The notes under the pieces were generated by a model that ran no database searches, had not been told where the DNA came from, and was given only the letters and a program-made list of their open reading frames with translations. Source: Clostridiaceae bacterium (lineage in GTDB: Bacteria; Bacillota; Clostridia; Saccharofermentanales; DTU023). From it: a stretch of 44,291 bases of DNA. The first letter of the stretch is position 1. Every line of letters begins with the position of its first letter. Position numbers and translations under genes: made by a program. The stretch is taken from NCBI GenBank assembly GCA_012841145.1, contig DUVH01000041.1, forward strand, positions 1 through 44,291, given 5' to 3'. Positions 27,089-35,870 of the stretch are shown in pieces.

Positions 27089-28831
27089 ATGAAAGGGAGT
27101 GTCCCGACTTGGATTCTTGAAAAATCTCTGCCTTCTCTACCGCCGGATAGAGATGAAGCGGCAAAGATCGCAAGATCGGCGCGAAGGCAGTTTCGGCTTG
27201 CTGTTACGGACGATGATTTGCTCACCGTGTTACGCGAAGTCGACGATCTGTTCAGGACAATAAAATCTGGTGAGGATGAACTCCGTATTCGTTCTTTTTA
27301 TCTTCCGCATGATCAGTCGCTTAACGATTTGAGTTCTGAATATGCAGGTGCTAAGCTGCTCGCGTATTCCGAGCTGGCGGATCTTTTCGCGACGATTACC
27401 CGTTCATCGAAAAGTAAAAGAATTGAGGTATTCGTCAACAATACTTATCTCAACGATGCCGATCGATTCGCATCAACGTTTTCAAAGAATTTAGCGCCAC
27501 TTCTGACACTCGAAAAGGAACTCATCGAAGCGCAAATGAAACGATTTCAAGACGTCTCGTTGTCAACAAAATATCACGGCATGATTTGCGGTGAGGTGCG
27601 TCTGCACTTTCAATCCGCCTCTCGCGATCGACGCGCACGAGCTTACAATTCTTTGATCACTCAGCTCAATAAGAGCAAAGCCGAGTTGATCGATCAGTTT
27701 CTTGAGCTGCATGCGCTCCGACGGGTGATCGGTGAGAAAGCAGGTTATAAGAATTTCTACGAGTATGCGACACGCCGTGCCGGCCTGACAGATACATTTC
27801 GATCAAATGTCCATTTGTTCCGCCTGCTCATTCAGGAATTCGTTTCACCGCTCACATCACATGTACATCAATTGCAATGGCAGAGACTATCGATCGAACA
27901 GCCTGAACCTTGGGATCTTATGTTCCCGGCTGACTTCGGCGTTCCCGTCATGAGCCGCCAAGCCTTTCCGCTGGAGAGAACGTTTGTCGACGCGTGCAGA
28001 TATGTCTGCGAGGCGCAGGCGCCCGTGTTTGAAGCGATGTTCAACAGTGACTCCTTACGCTTAAACGTGCTCCCGTACGCCGATGATGAAGGCGATACAA
28101 CCTATTATCCAGCATATTCAAGTGCAACGCGCTGGGTGCGGTCACACGATCCGAAAAACGATGAATCGTATCTTTTGATGGAAGCCGTCCCGCAGGAAAT
28201 CGCTGCCGATCTGATATTTTACGAAACGGGTTGTCTGCTTTTTGAACAGTCGCGGCCTTCGAGATATTATTCGCTTCCGAATGCCAACACATCGCTTTCG
28301 CAAAAAATAGCCGGTCATTCCCTGTCATTCCTTTCGCATAGGGCTTGGGGGGCTTTTTACGGACCGATGACGATGTATGCGCGCGAATATGGCTTGACTG
28401 AGCTGCTTATGCGGCTGCCTCTTGCATGTGCGCTTGACGAGATGGAGGAATTTCTCTCAAAAGCCCGTATCTCCGATATGAATGTCTTTCGGCATGCATG
28501 GCGCGAAATTGCGAAGCGCTACCGTATTCCGGGAACAACGGAAATAAGTCCCGGCTTTTTCCCGCTCGATGACGCATGGCTTTATGCTCCCGGCATCTGG
28601 TCGGCACCGTTATCGGGTATCATTGACGCGATCGCGCTCGTCACTGTTCTCGGTGTGCTTCCGCTCGGGAAACAGCATCAGGATCTGGAACACAGTATGC
28701 TCAGGCTGCTCAATATTCGTGAGGGAGTTGAGCCGACAGAACGTTTGCTCGAGGCAGGGTATCCTTCACCGTTTGATGAAGAGACCGTTCGAAAAGCAGT
28801 CTTTACCATTGCGGATTTTCTCGCACTTTGA
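27089..28831 (+). CDS. M3 oligoendopeptidase-like protein lacking the zinc site
   Basis: A 580-residue protein with the helical build and order of the M3 (oligoendopeptidase F/thimet) family: RDRRARAYNSLITQLNK and ELHALRRVIGEKAGYKNFYE match the region where the family reads RRLAEEKGY-type sequence, followed by a WDL segment. The zinc motif HEXXH is expected in DLIFYETGCLLFE but reads Tyr378-Glu379-Thr-Gly-Cys382, so both zinc His are gone, and the third-ligand Glu, expected about 25 residues on, is absent from the KIAGHSLSF segment. The glutamate general base survives alone. It cannot be a normal zinc peptidase. The frame is open and full length, with AGAGGTG ahead of ATG 27089. It lies between argS and rdgB. 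It may be a peptide-binding or chaperone-like pseudoenzyme. Confidence 0.7.
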   Translation: MKGSVPTWILEKSLPSLPPDRDEAAKIARSARRQFRLAVTDDDLLTVLREVDDLFRTIKSGEDELRIRSFYLPHDQSLNDLSSEYAGAKLLAYSELADLFATITRSSKSKRIEVFVNNTYLNDADRFASTFSKNLAPLLTLEKELIEAQMKRFQDVSLSTKYHGMICGEVRLHFQSASRDRRARAYNSLITQLNKSKAELIDQFLELHALRRVIGEKAGYKNFYEYATRRAGLTDTFRSNVHLFRLLIQEFVSPLTSHVHQLQWQRLSIEQPEPWDLMFPADFGVPVMSRQAFPLERTFVDACRYVCEAQAPVFEAMFNSDSLRLNVLPYADDEGDTTYYPAYSSATRWVRSHDPKNDESYLLMEAVPQEIAADLIFYETGCLLFEQSRPSRYYSLPNANTSLSQKIAGHSLSFLSHRAWGAFYGPMTMYAREYGLTELLMRLPLACALDEMEEFLSKARISDMNVFRHAWREIAKRYRIPGTTEISPGFFPLDDAWLYAPGIWSAPLSGIIDAIALVTVLGVLPLGKQHQDLEHSMLRLLNIREGVEPTERLLEAGYPSPFDEETVRKAVFTIADFLAL

Positions 28832-28842
28832 CGGATTCCTAT

Positions 28843-29433
28843 ATGAAAATTATTCTCGCATCTCACAACAATTCAAAGCTTGCGGAGTTTCGCACGTTGG
28901 CAAGCGGTTATCCTGTTTCCATCATCGGGCTGCAGGAGATCGGCTACGAAGAGGACATCGCGGAGACGGGCGATTCTTTTGATGAAAACGCGTTGATTAA
29001 AGCGCGAGCCGTTTATCGTGTCACTAACGACATCGTGATCGCTGACGATTCCGGTTTATGTGTGGACGCGCTTGACGGAGCGCCGGGCATTTTGTCGGCG
29101 CGTTTTGCCGGATTGGGAAAAGGCGATGACGATAAAAACACTCAACTTCTAGCCATGCTTGATACTTTGGGAGACGTCGATCGTTCTGCTGCTTTTCACT
29201 GCTCGCTTGCCGTCATCTTTCCCGATGGCAAAGAGATGCTTTATCACGGTATTTGTCGAGGCGCTATCGCAAAAGAGCCGAGAGGGACTAACGGTTTCGG
29301 ATACGATCCCATTTTCATTCCCGCGGGTGAGCGACGGACCTTAGCGGAGATGAGTGAGGGAGAAAAGCATGATCTCAGTCACCGCGGTAATGCCGTAAGA
29401 GCCTTTTTACGCGCACTTTGTGCAGGTGAATGA
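28843..29433 (+). CDS. rdgB: Non-canonical purine NTP pyrophosphatase (RdgB/HAM1)
   Basis: A 196-residue house-cleaning enzyme that hydrolyses ITP, dITP and XTP to monophosphates. Family marks are ILASHNNSKLAEF at the N-terminus, TGDSFDENALIKARA, ADDSGLCVDALDGAPGILSARFAG (in two parts), GTNGFGYDPIFIP and the C-terminal KHDLSHRGNAVRAF. Length is normal. ATG 28843 begins 11 bases after the upstream stop; an in-frame TTG at 28828 is rejected because the family starts at MKIILAS. Confidence 0.97.
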   Translation: MKIILASHNNSKLAEFRTLASGYPVSIIGLQEIGYEEDIAETGDSFDENALIKARAVYRVTNDIVIADDSGLCVDALDGAPGILSARFAGLGKGDDDKNTQLLAMLDTLGDVDRSAAFHCSLAVIFPDGKEMLYHGICRGAIAKEPRGTNGFGYDPIFIPAGERRTLAEMSEGEKHDLSHRGNAVRAFLRALCAGE

Positions 29434-29500
29434 TCTGTGAGCGCTGACTGTCGCACGCTCAAATATTGGGAGACACCGCATAACGGAAGGGAGACGGAAG

Positions 29501-29959
29501 ATGGCTAGACAAAGGAAAGAACCTGAACAATTCTATCTCGTACGAGCCGACGTATTGCCGGAAGTTTTTCTCAAAGTAATGGAGGTCAAACGTCTTCTCG
29601 ATCTCAAGCTTGTATCGTCGGTGAACGAAGCGGTCAAGCGAGTCGGCTTGAGTCGAAGCGCTTATTATAAGTATAGAAAGGCAATTCGCTCGACTTCATC
29701 CGGCACGGAAGGGGAAATGGCGACGTTGCTCATTATCGCTGAGAATCTTGCAAATTCGCTTCCGCGCTGTCTCGATGTTCTGCTGGAAGCCGAAACGACG
29801 ATTGTGACCTTTCATCAGAGTGTCCCGGTTGACGGCCTGATACATTTACTTGTGACTTTTCGAACAGACAAGATGAATGTATCGATGGATCATCTCATTC
29901 ATATCATGACGCAAACGCGCGGCGTTCAAAGCGTCCGTGTGCTGATATCGCCGTCATGA
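29501..29959 (+). CDS. pheB: ACT domain-containing protein PheB (UPF0735)
   Basis: A 152-residue protein with the N-terminal block FYLVRADVLPEVFLKVMEVK and then SVNEAVKRVGLSRSAYYKY, a helix-turn-helix-like stretch diagnostic of UPF0735/PheB, followed by a C-terminal ACT domain (about 77-150) of the type that binds amino acids. In bacilli the gene lies beside pheA, but no aromatic amino-acid gene is near here. A strong ribosome site (GAAGGGAG) precedes ATG 29501. The role, perhaps amino-acid sensing, is not established. Confidence 0.92.
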   Translation: MARQRKEPEQFYLVRADVLPEVFLKVMEVKRLLDLKLVSSVNEAVKRVGLSRSAYYKYRKAIRSTSSGTEGEMATLLIIAENLANSLPRCLDVLLEAETTIVTFHQSVPVDGLIHLLVTFRTDKMNVSMDHLIHIMTQTRGVQSVRVLISPS

Positions 29960-30166
29960 TGATGTTTCGATTATTTTCCGCTTATTAGTTGTCGGGACGT
30001 ATCACATAAAGATGGCGTACTTAAAGACAAATGTGGTACATTTACAGTTGGCGTACGCATAAGGGCAGTTGCCTTTTGAACTTATCATTCGAAAATAAAG
30101 TCATCCAACCGGTGTCGTATCTGAATCCGTATGGAATATGGCAACGCAAGTGAGGAAAACAACGGC

Positions 30167-30958
30167 GTGTTGATCGTAATTGAAGCGCTTAAAATCGATA
30201 AAATTCCGCGTTATCGGCGTGTACGCGTGTGGTTCTTGCTGTTGTTCGCTATTGCGGCGGCGACGTACCTTACCATGCCCAACAATACGAATATGATTGT
30301 CTACCGTGAACAGCTCCAACAATTTCTGCTCACGCGCGAAATCTTTCCCGTACCGCCGTTGGAGTTTTTCGATACGTTGATTCGCGAGGCCTTCCTGATC
30401 GCTCTCAGTATGTATTTTTTGCTTTTATACGCTGTCACTTGGATCGATTCGCAGACGTTGGAGAAGTCGGGGATTGCGATCGACGATACCGCGACACAAA
30501 GCTCTGCAGACGACTCTAGGAAGAAGCGTCATTCCGCTTCGAGTGTCGCGAGACGTCATTATCCTAAATTCCTGCTGCTTGCGATTGCATCCTTGACGCC
30601 GTATCTCTTTTCTCTCCCCTTGATGAACATCCCGTATTATATCTACGTGTCGATGTTCTCTATGACGATCATGATCACCGTGTACGAGGAGAAAAAAATC
30701 CCGGAGGCGATGGAGGCGAGTTACATCATGACGAAAGGCATGAAGTTCTTTATTTTCATCTCCTTCATGTTCCTGAGATCCGTTCTCTCGATCATCAGCA
30801 ACGTCCTTCAGATGATATTTGCGGGCGGTGTGTGGTCGTCAAGTCTCATCAACGCTTATTTCTTCGCATTGAGAACGCTCGCGTTCGGGCGATTGATCGC
30901 CATGCTGTACCGCGCATTTACGACGGGCGACTTGAAAAATAACGCGCAACATTTTTAG
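30167..30958 (+). CDS. Unrecognised multi-pass membrane protein
   Basis: A 263-residue membrane protein with about five or six hydrophobic helices (near residues 23-40, 74-96, 133-150, 153-172, 196-218 and 225-245) and a charged, Ser-rich loop between the second and third. No named family is recognised. TGAGGA at 30151 favours the GTG at 30167; an upstream ATG at 30131 has no ribosome site. It ends 14 bases before prfB. The gap before it (29960-30166) holds two copies of TGGCGTAC but no gene that I can support. Confidence 0.75.
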   Translation: MLIVIEALKIDKIPRYRRVRVWFLLLFAIAAATYLTMPNNTNMIVYREQLQQFLLTREIFPVPPLEFFDTLIREAFLIALSMYFLLLYAVTWIDSQTLEKSGIAIDDTATQSSADDSRKKRHSASSVARRHYPKFLLLAIASLTPYLFSLPLMNIPYYIYVSMFSMTIMITVYEEKKIPEAMEASYIMTKGMKFFIFISFMFLRSVLSIISNVLQMIFAGGVWSSSLINAYFFALRTLAFGRLIAMLYRAFTTGDLKNNAQHF

Positions 30959-30972
30959 ATCGGACAGACAAG

Positions 30973-32130
30973 ATGACATTAGAAGAACTAAAAACCTCTA
31001 TTGAATATAGTCAGACGTTAGTTGAGCCGCTCAGTCTATCGTTACGCCTGGAACAGGACGCCGAGGAATGTGCGAGATTAACAAAGGAGACAGGAGAAGC
31101 AACTTTTTGGGCAGATCCTAAAAGGGCATCTGTCGTGCAGAAACGCATCACCCATCTTATGAGGAAGAGAAAACGTTTTTCCGACCTGACTTCGCAGCTT
31201 GAAGATTTATCGGTATTGCTCGAGCTCGCAGAAGAGGAAGAAGACAAGAATGTACTTCAGGAAGTCGAAGTCGGTATGAAAAAATGGACGCACGATTACG
31301 AAATATTGCGCCTTGAAACTTTATTAACGGGCGAACATGATTCGTTAAACGCGATCGTCTCTCTCCACGCAGGGGCGGGAGGTACGGAAGCTCAAGACTG
31401 GACGAGTATGTTGCTTCGCATGTATACGCGCTGGGCGGAAAGTCATGAATTCGAGGTCTCCGTTCTCGACTACATCGATGGCGATGAGGCCGGTATCAAA
31501 TCGGTCACACTGCGCATTGCAGGTGACAACGCGTACGGGTATTTGAGAAGTGAGCACGGTATTCATCGCCTTGTGCGTATTTCGCCGTTTGATTCCTCGG
31601 GACGTCGACATACATCGTTTGCATCGTGTGAAGTCCTGCCCGAACTCGATGATACGATCGAGATCAATATCGTTCCCGATGATCTTAAGATCGACACATT
31701 TCGCGCGTCGGGCGCCGGAGGTCAGCACGTCAACAAGACGAGTTCCGCCGTCAGGATCACGCATCTGCCGACCGGAATTGTCGTCACATGCCAGAATGAG
31801 CGCTCTCAGCTGCAGAATAAAGAGACGGCGATGAGTATGTTGAAATCGCGGCTTTTTCACCTCGCCCAACAGCAGCAGCTAGATCGCATCGAGGATATCA
31901 AGGGCGAAGTTTCCGAGATCGCGTGGGGGAGTCAGATTCGTTCGTATGTTTTCTGTCCCTACACGATGGTCAAGGATCACCGGACTGAATATGAGACTGG
32001 CGATGTGGACAGTGTGATGGACGGCGATCTCGATGAATTTATCAACGCCTGGCTCATCATTGATGCACAGGAACGCGAGTCTCAGCGTGAGATTGAACTC
32101 AAAACCGACGGTGAGACGAATAATTCATGA
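30973..32130 (+). CDS. prfB: Peptide chain release factor 2, no programmed frameshift
   Basis: A 385-residue class I release factor. The stop-codon recognition motif is SPF (in RISPFDSSGRR), which identifies RF2 (UGA and UAA), and the hydrolysis motif is GGQ in ASGAGGQHVNKTSSAVR. The N-terminal coiled region is in one continuous frame: at the place where most prfB genes carry a CTTTGA frameshift site near codon 25, this gene reads SLSLRLEQ with no stop and no internal SD. Translation is therefore not autoregulated by frameshifting here. The stop overlaps the start of the next gene (ATGA). Confidence 0.97.
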   Translation: MTLEELKTSIEYSQTLVEPLSLSLRLEQDAEECARLTKETGEATFWADPKRASVVQKRITHLMRKRKRFSDLTSQLEDLSVLLELAEEEEDKNVLQEVEVGMKKWTHDYEILRLETLLTGEHDSLNAIVSLHAGAGGTEAQDWTSMLLRMYTRWAESHEFEVSVLDYIDGDEAGIKSVTLRIAGDNAYGYLRSEHGIHRLVRISPFDSSGRRHTSFASCEVLPELDDTIEINIVPDDLKIDTFRASGAGGQHVNKTSSAVRITHLPTGIVVTCQNERSQLQNKETAMSMLKSRLFHLAQQQQLDRIEDIKGEVSEIAWGSQIRSYVFCPYTMVKDHRTEYETGDVDSVMDGDLDEFINAWLIIDAQERESQREIELKTDGETNNS

Positions 32131-33344
32131 TTGACCTGACCGGGAAAAGAATAGGACTTTACGGCGGCACGTTCGACCCGTTTCACAACGCGCATCGAAA
32201 GCTGATCGAATGTGCGCTCACACAACTTCCGCTTGATATCATTCTGGTGATGCCTCTGGGGCAACCGCCGCATAAAACGAGACGCATCAGTTTGGCGGCG
32301 CATCGATTTGAAATGGCGCGTCTGGGCACTGAGGGGTTACAGGGTGTATTCGTCTCCGATCACGAGATACGGACGCCCGGTATCGATTACACCCTCGAAA
32401 CAGTTTTAAGATTGAAAGAACAGCACTGTCCTTCGCAGGTGATGCTTCTTGCAGGCTCAGATAACTTGCAGAGTATCGACTCTTGGTATCGAGTTGAGGA
32501 CTTGTTGCGTGAAGTTACGTTTGCCGTTGTCAAGCGCGGTGACGATGACAACGACAACTTGGCTGACAAGGCGCGAGAGACAGCGATGCGGTACGGCACA
32601 AGGGTCATCTTTTTCGACATGCCCCCGACTACGTTGGCTTCAAGTGATTTGCGCCGCCATTTGATGGGTCATGGTGAGCTTAGCGGACAGTGCCCCGATG
32701 CGGTAGAAGCGTTTATTGAACGCCAACGCCTTTACCCGTTGTCGACCGTATACTCTATGATCGAAGATGATGACTGGGAGCGGATTATCGCCCTTGAGGG
32801 ATGGAGCTGGCGTTTCATTTCTCAAGAAAGACGGGTACACTCTGCTTCCGTCGCGCAGTACGCCGCACACTTGGCGTCTATTTATGCGGTAGATATTTCG
32901 AAGGCGATGGCGGGCGGTCTCATCCATGATATGGCAAAAGAACTGGAGATCGAGGAGCAGCGGGAGCTCGCGCGAAGTTATCTGAATGATAAGGCGATGC
33001 TGTCGTCATTTACCGATGAGCTCTTACACGGCCCTGCAGCCGCGCAACTCGTCACGATGTCGGGTGAGCGAGATACGGAGCTTCTCGATGCGATCGCTTT
33101 TCATTCAACGGGGCATGGGGAGATGAGTGTTTTAGGGAAGATTATATACCTCTCAGACAAAATTGCCTTCGATCGTCCGTTCAGCCGCCTTGAACCAATA
33201 CGCGTACTGGCGGAGAGCGGGAAGATCGATGAGGCAATGAAGCTCTGTCTGGAGGAGGTTTTTGATGCGCTTGAAAGGAGCGGTGTCGAGCTTAACGCAC
33301 TGACGCGCGACGCCTATCATGCGTGTGCGGGCGGTACATGCTGA
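32127..33344 (+). CDS. nadD: Fused NadD adenylyltransferase and YqeK HD phosphohydrolase
   Basis: A 405-residue two-domain protein. Residues 1-205 are nicotinate-nucleotide adenylyltransferase (NadD), which makes deamido-NAD from nicotinate mononucleotide and ATP: GLYGGTFDPFHNAH, LAGSDN and the SSDLRRHL motif are present. Residues about 225-400 are a YqeK-type HD domain (Ap4A hydrolase in characterised members): His238 (RVHSAS), His267-Asp268 (LIHDMAKE), a later HGPAAAQL and FHSTGH, and IIYLSDKIAFDR. In most Bacillota nadD and yqeK are separate adjacent genes and rsfS follows, as it does here. Both active sites look intact. The ATG overlaps the prfB stop. Confidence 0.95.
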   Translation: MIDLTGKRIGLYGGTFDPFHNAHRKLIECALTQLPLDIILVMPLGQPPHKTRRISLAAHRFEMARLGTEGLQGVFVSDHEIRTPGIDYTLETVLRLKEQHCPSQVMLLAGSDNLQSIDSWYRVEDLLREVTFAVVKRGDDDNDNLADKARETAMRYGTRVIFFDMPPTTLASSDLRRHLMGHGELSGQCPDAVEAFIERQRLYPLSTVYSMIEDDDWERIIALEGWSWRFISQERRVHSASVAQYAAHLASIYAVDISKAMAGGLIHDMAKELEIEEQRELARSYLNDKAMLSSFTDELLHGPAAAQLVTMSGERDTELLDAIAFHSTGHGEMSVLGKIIYLSDKIAFDRPFSRLEPIRVLAESGKIDEAMKLCLEEVFDALERSGVELNALTRDAYHACAGGTC

Positions 33345-33369
33345 CAAGAGACAGCCGTTTGCCGAATCG

Positions 33370-33378
33370 TGGTATAGT
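33370..33378 (+). promoter_or_regulatory. Possible extended -10 promoter before rsfS
   Basis: TG-G-TATAGT at 33370-33378 has extended -10 form with no clear -35 box. It would give rsfS its own transcript. Confidence 0.35.
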
Positions 33379-33473
33379 TGGTAAAGAAGGATGTGAGGTT
33401 CGGCAGGTAAGAACAATGTCGCGAAAGGATCAGTTGATATGCGCTTAACGTGCTGAAACAACGGGAGGTTTTT

Positions 33474-33896
33474 TTGAAGGATAATGATGAACTGAAGCGT
33501 GGTGGCTCCGTGCCGGATGATCCATACGAAAGTGAGCGCATCGAAAAGATGAAGCTCGAGGAAATTGACAGGTTTGCATCGGTCGCCGTTGACGCCTTGG
33601 AAGACAAGAAGGCTGTCGATATCGAAGTATTGAAAGTAACGCAGAAGACAACGCTTGCCGATGTTTTTATCGTGGCGACGGGGACGTCAAGTACACATAT
33701 CAGGACGCTTGCCGACTCGGTTGAAGAGAAACTCAAAGAGATTCACGATTTGAAACCTCATCACATCGAAGGACTTGAAGCTCGAAACTGGGTGTTGCTC
33801 GACTACGGTGAACTGATTATCCACCTGATGCTTGAGGAAGATCGGCTGTTTTATAATCTCGAGAGTCTTTGGAGGACAGGCTCCCAGCGGGCGTAA
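33474..33896 (+). CDS. rsfS: Ribosome silencing factor RsfS
   Basis: A 140-residue RsfS/YbeB/Iojap protein that binds ribosomal protein uL14 and blocks subunit joining when nutrients are scarce. Family marks are VDIEVLKVTQKTTLADVFIVATGTS, HHIEGLEARNWVLLDYGELIIHLM and the final FYNLESLW. A GGGAGG at 33463-33468 five bases ahead favours TTG 33474 as start; a GTG at 33450 is possible but lacks a ribosome site. The first 25 residues are a charged extension not usual in the family. It follows nadD-yqeK, its common genomic neighbour. Confidence 0.95.
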   Translation: MKDNDELKRGGSVPDDPYESERIEKMKLEEIDRFASVAVDALEDKKAVDIEVLKVTQKTTLADVFIVATGTSSTHIRTLADSVEEKLKEIHDLKPHHIEGLEARNWVLLDYGELIIHLMLEEDRLFYNLESLWRTGSQRA

Positions 33897-33949
33897 AACT
33901 AATCGTTAAGGCGGCTTTTTCCCGGACTTATTATTGCGAAAGTGTTTGA

Positions 33950-33982
33950 AGCACGTCGACAAGGTTGGCGTGCTCTTTTTTG
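33950..33982 (+). terminator. Terminator after rsfS
   Basis: AGCACGTC pairs with GGCGTGCT (one wobble) and is followed by CTTTTTTG. Confidence 0.8.
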
Positions 33983-34080
33983 TCGATTTGTCATTCAGCG
34001 TCGTGAAAGTGCGGGTAACTGTGAGTATTCGAGTCGTCTCATCTTCGTAAGATGACATTGACTTGGAGGATGGATGTGTC

Positions 34081-34734
34081 TTGCGTATGAAACGTTATCG
34101 GGATAGAGAGATAAAAAGGCGCGGGAAAGCGAAGCGCGGCCCGATCATTTTCTTTGCTGCCGTTATCATTTTGTCGGCATCATTTCTCGTTTTTTCGGCA
34201 AGACGGCCTTCAGGGGACGGCTTTTTGATCGTTACAATGACAACGAATGCGGAGACGACCCCAACAGGGCAATCACATGCTACATTGACGAAACTTATGA
34301 TCCCTGTTCATATAGACGGTGAAATTAGAACTCCGGGAGTCTATTATGTGGAGGAAGGATCACTTCTGATTGAGCTCATTGAGCGTGCCGGCGGCTTTAC
34401 CGACGATGCCGACCGATTACCTTTTAATCTCGCCATGCGTCTTACTGCCCATATGAAAGTATTTGTCCCGCGTATGGGCGACTCGGTGAGTCAAGAACCC
34501 GTGCAGGGTTACGTGCCTCCGCAGCAAGGCACTCACAAAATTGATTTAAATAGGGCGACACGCGAGGAACTCGAGTCATTGCCGGGTATCGGCCCTGTGA
34601 CGGCGGATGCTATCATGTCATATCGCGATTCAAACGGAGCATTTGAAAGGATTGAAGACTTAATGCTCGTACCCGGGATCAAAGAGGGACGATTCGCGCG
34701 CCTAAAAGAACATCTCACCGTCTCGTCGCCATAG
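34081..34734 (+). CDS. comEA: ComEA-like DNA-binding competence protein
   Basis: A 217-residue membrane-anchored protein: a basic N-terminus, one membrane helix (about 24-40), a linker, an SLBB domain (VHIDGEIRTPGVYYVEEGSLLIELIERAGG, read in parts) and a C-terminal helix-hairpin-helix pair (KIDLNRATREELESLPGIG, then LMLVPGIKEGRFARL). ComEA binds incoming double-stranded DNA at the cell surface during transformation. GGAGGA at 34065 fits TTG 34081; ATG 34087 is the alternative. No comEB, comEC or comER gene is adjacent, so the gene stands alone before tRNA-Pro. Confidence 0.9.
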   Translation: MRMKRYRDREIKRRGKAKRGPIIFFAAVIILSASFLVFSARRPSGDGFLIVTMTTNAETTPTGQSHATLTKLMIPVHIDGEIRTPGVYYVEEGSLLIELIERAGGFTDDADRLPFNLAMRLTAHMKVFVPRMGDSVSQEPVQGYVPPQQGTHKIDLNRATREELESLPGIGPVTADAIMSYRDSNGAFERIEDLMLVPGIKEGRFARLKEHLTVSSP

Positions 34735-34748
34735 CGAAGGCACGCTTC

Positions 34749-34777
34749 TTGACATTTCCCGATATTCAAAGTAGAAT
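34749..34777 (+). promoter_or_regulatory. Promoter of tRNA-Pro
   Basis: TTGACA (34749-34754) and TAGAAT (34772-34777) with a 17-base spacer, 11 bases ahead of the tRNA. Confidence 0.85.
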
Positions 34778-34788
34778 CTCTTAGGCAT

Positions 34789-34864
34789 CGGGGTGTGGCT
34801 CAGGTGGTAGAGCGCTTGGTTCGGGACCAAGAGGTCGCAAGTTCAAGTCTTGTCACTCCGACCA
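34789..34864 (+). tRNA. tRNA-Pro (anticodon CGG)
   Basis: Acceptor CGGGGTG with CACTCCG, D arm GCTC/GAGC, anticodon arm CTTGG-TTCGGGA-CCAAG giving CGG, T arm with TTCAAGT loop, discriminator A and encoded CCA. The C at position 1 is typical of bacterial tRNA-Pro. Confidence 0.96.
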
Positions 34865-34868
34865 TCAA

Positions 34869-34896
34869 GAGAGGTGCGCTTAGCGCCTCTTTTTTG
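34869..34896 (+). terminator. Terminator after tRNA-Pro
   Basis: GAGGTGC pairs with GCGCCTC (one wobble) with a short loop and a T6 tail. Confidence 0.85.
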
Positions 34897-34982
34897 TTCC
34901 CATATTCAATTTTATTAAAGGTGAGTCATTTCCATCTATGCTAAACTGAATGACAATAAAGTAGCGGTTTTCGGAGGTTGAA

Positions 34983-35813
34983 ATGAGTTATTGCGATGAA
35001 GTTTTTCGAGCTAATTGTCGCGACATCCTCAAACGCGGTTTCAGCGATGAAGGTCTAAATGTACGGCCTCGTTGGGAGGACGGATCTCCCGCGCATACAC
35101 TAAAGAGGTTCGGTATTGTCAATCGATACGATTTGTCCGAAGAATTCCCCATCTTAACATTGAGGAAAATCTACTATAAAAGCGCAATCGACGAGATCTT
35201 GTGGATTTGGCAGAAAAAATCGAACCGCGTGAGTGAACTCAATTCAGGTATTTGGGATCAGTGGTGTCTTGAAGACGGTACGATCGGCAAGGCATACGGT
35301 TACCAGCTGGCGCAGAAATATCGTTTTCCTGAGGGGGAATTTGATCAGGTCGATCGCGTTCTTTATGAACTCAAGCACAATCCGAATTCGCGGCGCATGA
35401 TGACGAATCTCTATAATTTTTCCGACTTGCATGAGATGGCGCTTTACCCCTGTGCCTACAGCATGACATTCAATGTGACCGGCAATCGCCTGAACGGGAT
35501 TCTCAACCAACGTTCTAACGATGTGCTCGTTGCGAATAACTGGAATGTCGTTCAGTACGCGATCCTCCTCGTCATGTTTGCGCAAGTGTCAAATCTCGTT
35601 GCGGGCGAACTCATTCACGTCATAGCGGACGCGCATATCTACGATCGCCATATACCGATCGTCAGGGAATTGATTGAGCGTCCGGCATTTAAGGCTCCAA
35701 AGCTTGTGGTCGACCCCGATATTAAGGATTTTTATGAATTCACCGTGTCGAGCTTTGAGTTTGAGGGATACGAGTGTGGACCGACGATTAAGGGCATTCC
35801 CGTCGCTACTTAG
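34983..35813 (+). CDS. thyA: Thymidylate synthase ThyA
   Basis: A 276-residue thymidylate synthase that methylates dUMP to dTMP with methylene-tetrahydrofolate. The catalytic Cys lies in LYPCAYSM, where most ThyA proteins have PCH; the substrate-binding LNQRSNDVLVANNWNVVQYA and the GELIHVIADAHIYDRH block are present. This wording, with Ala after the catalytic Cys, fits a divergent ThyA branch seen in clostridia. GGAGGTTGAA precedes ATG 34983. Dihydrofolate reductase follows, which regenerates the folate that ThyA oxidises. Confidence 0.95.
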   Translation: MSYCDEVFRANCRDILKRGFSDEGLNVRPRWEDGSPAHTLKRFGIVNRYDLSEEFPILTLRKIYYKSAIDEILWIWQKKSNRVSELNSGIWDQWCLEDGTIGKAYGYQLAQKYRFPEGEFDQVDRVLYELKHNPNSRRMMTNLYNFSDLHEMALYPCAYSMTFNVTGNRLNGILNQRSNDVLVANNWNVVQYAILLVMFAQVSNLVAGELIHVIADAHIYDRHIPIVRELIERPAFKAPKLVVDPDIKDFYEFTVSSFEFEGYECGPTIKGIPVAT

Positions 35814-35870
35814 TTGAAAGAGGTGTTGTGTGCGGGCGGGCGACTTAGATGAATGGACAGGTTGAAGAAC

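Noticed and set aside
33345-33473. Extended N-terminus of RsfS from GTG 33450
   Set aside because: The GGGAGG at 33463-33468 lies inside that extension and points to TTG 33474 as the start.
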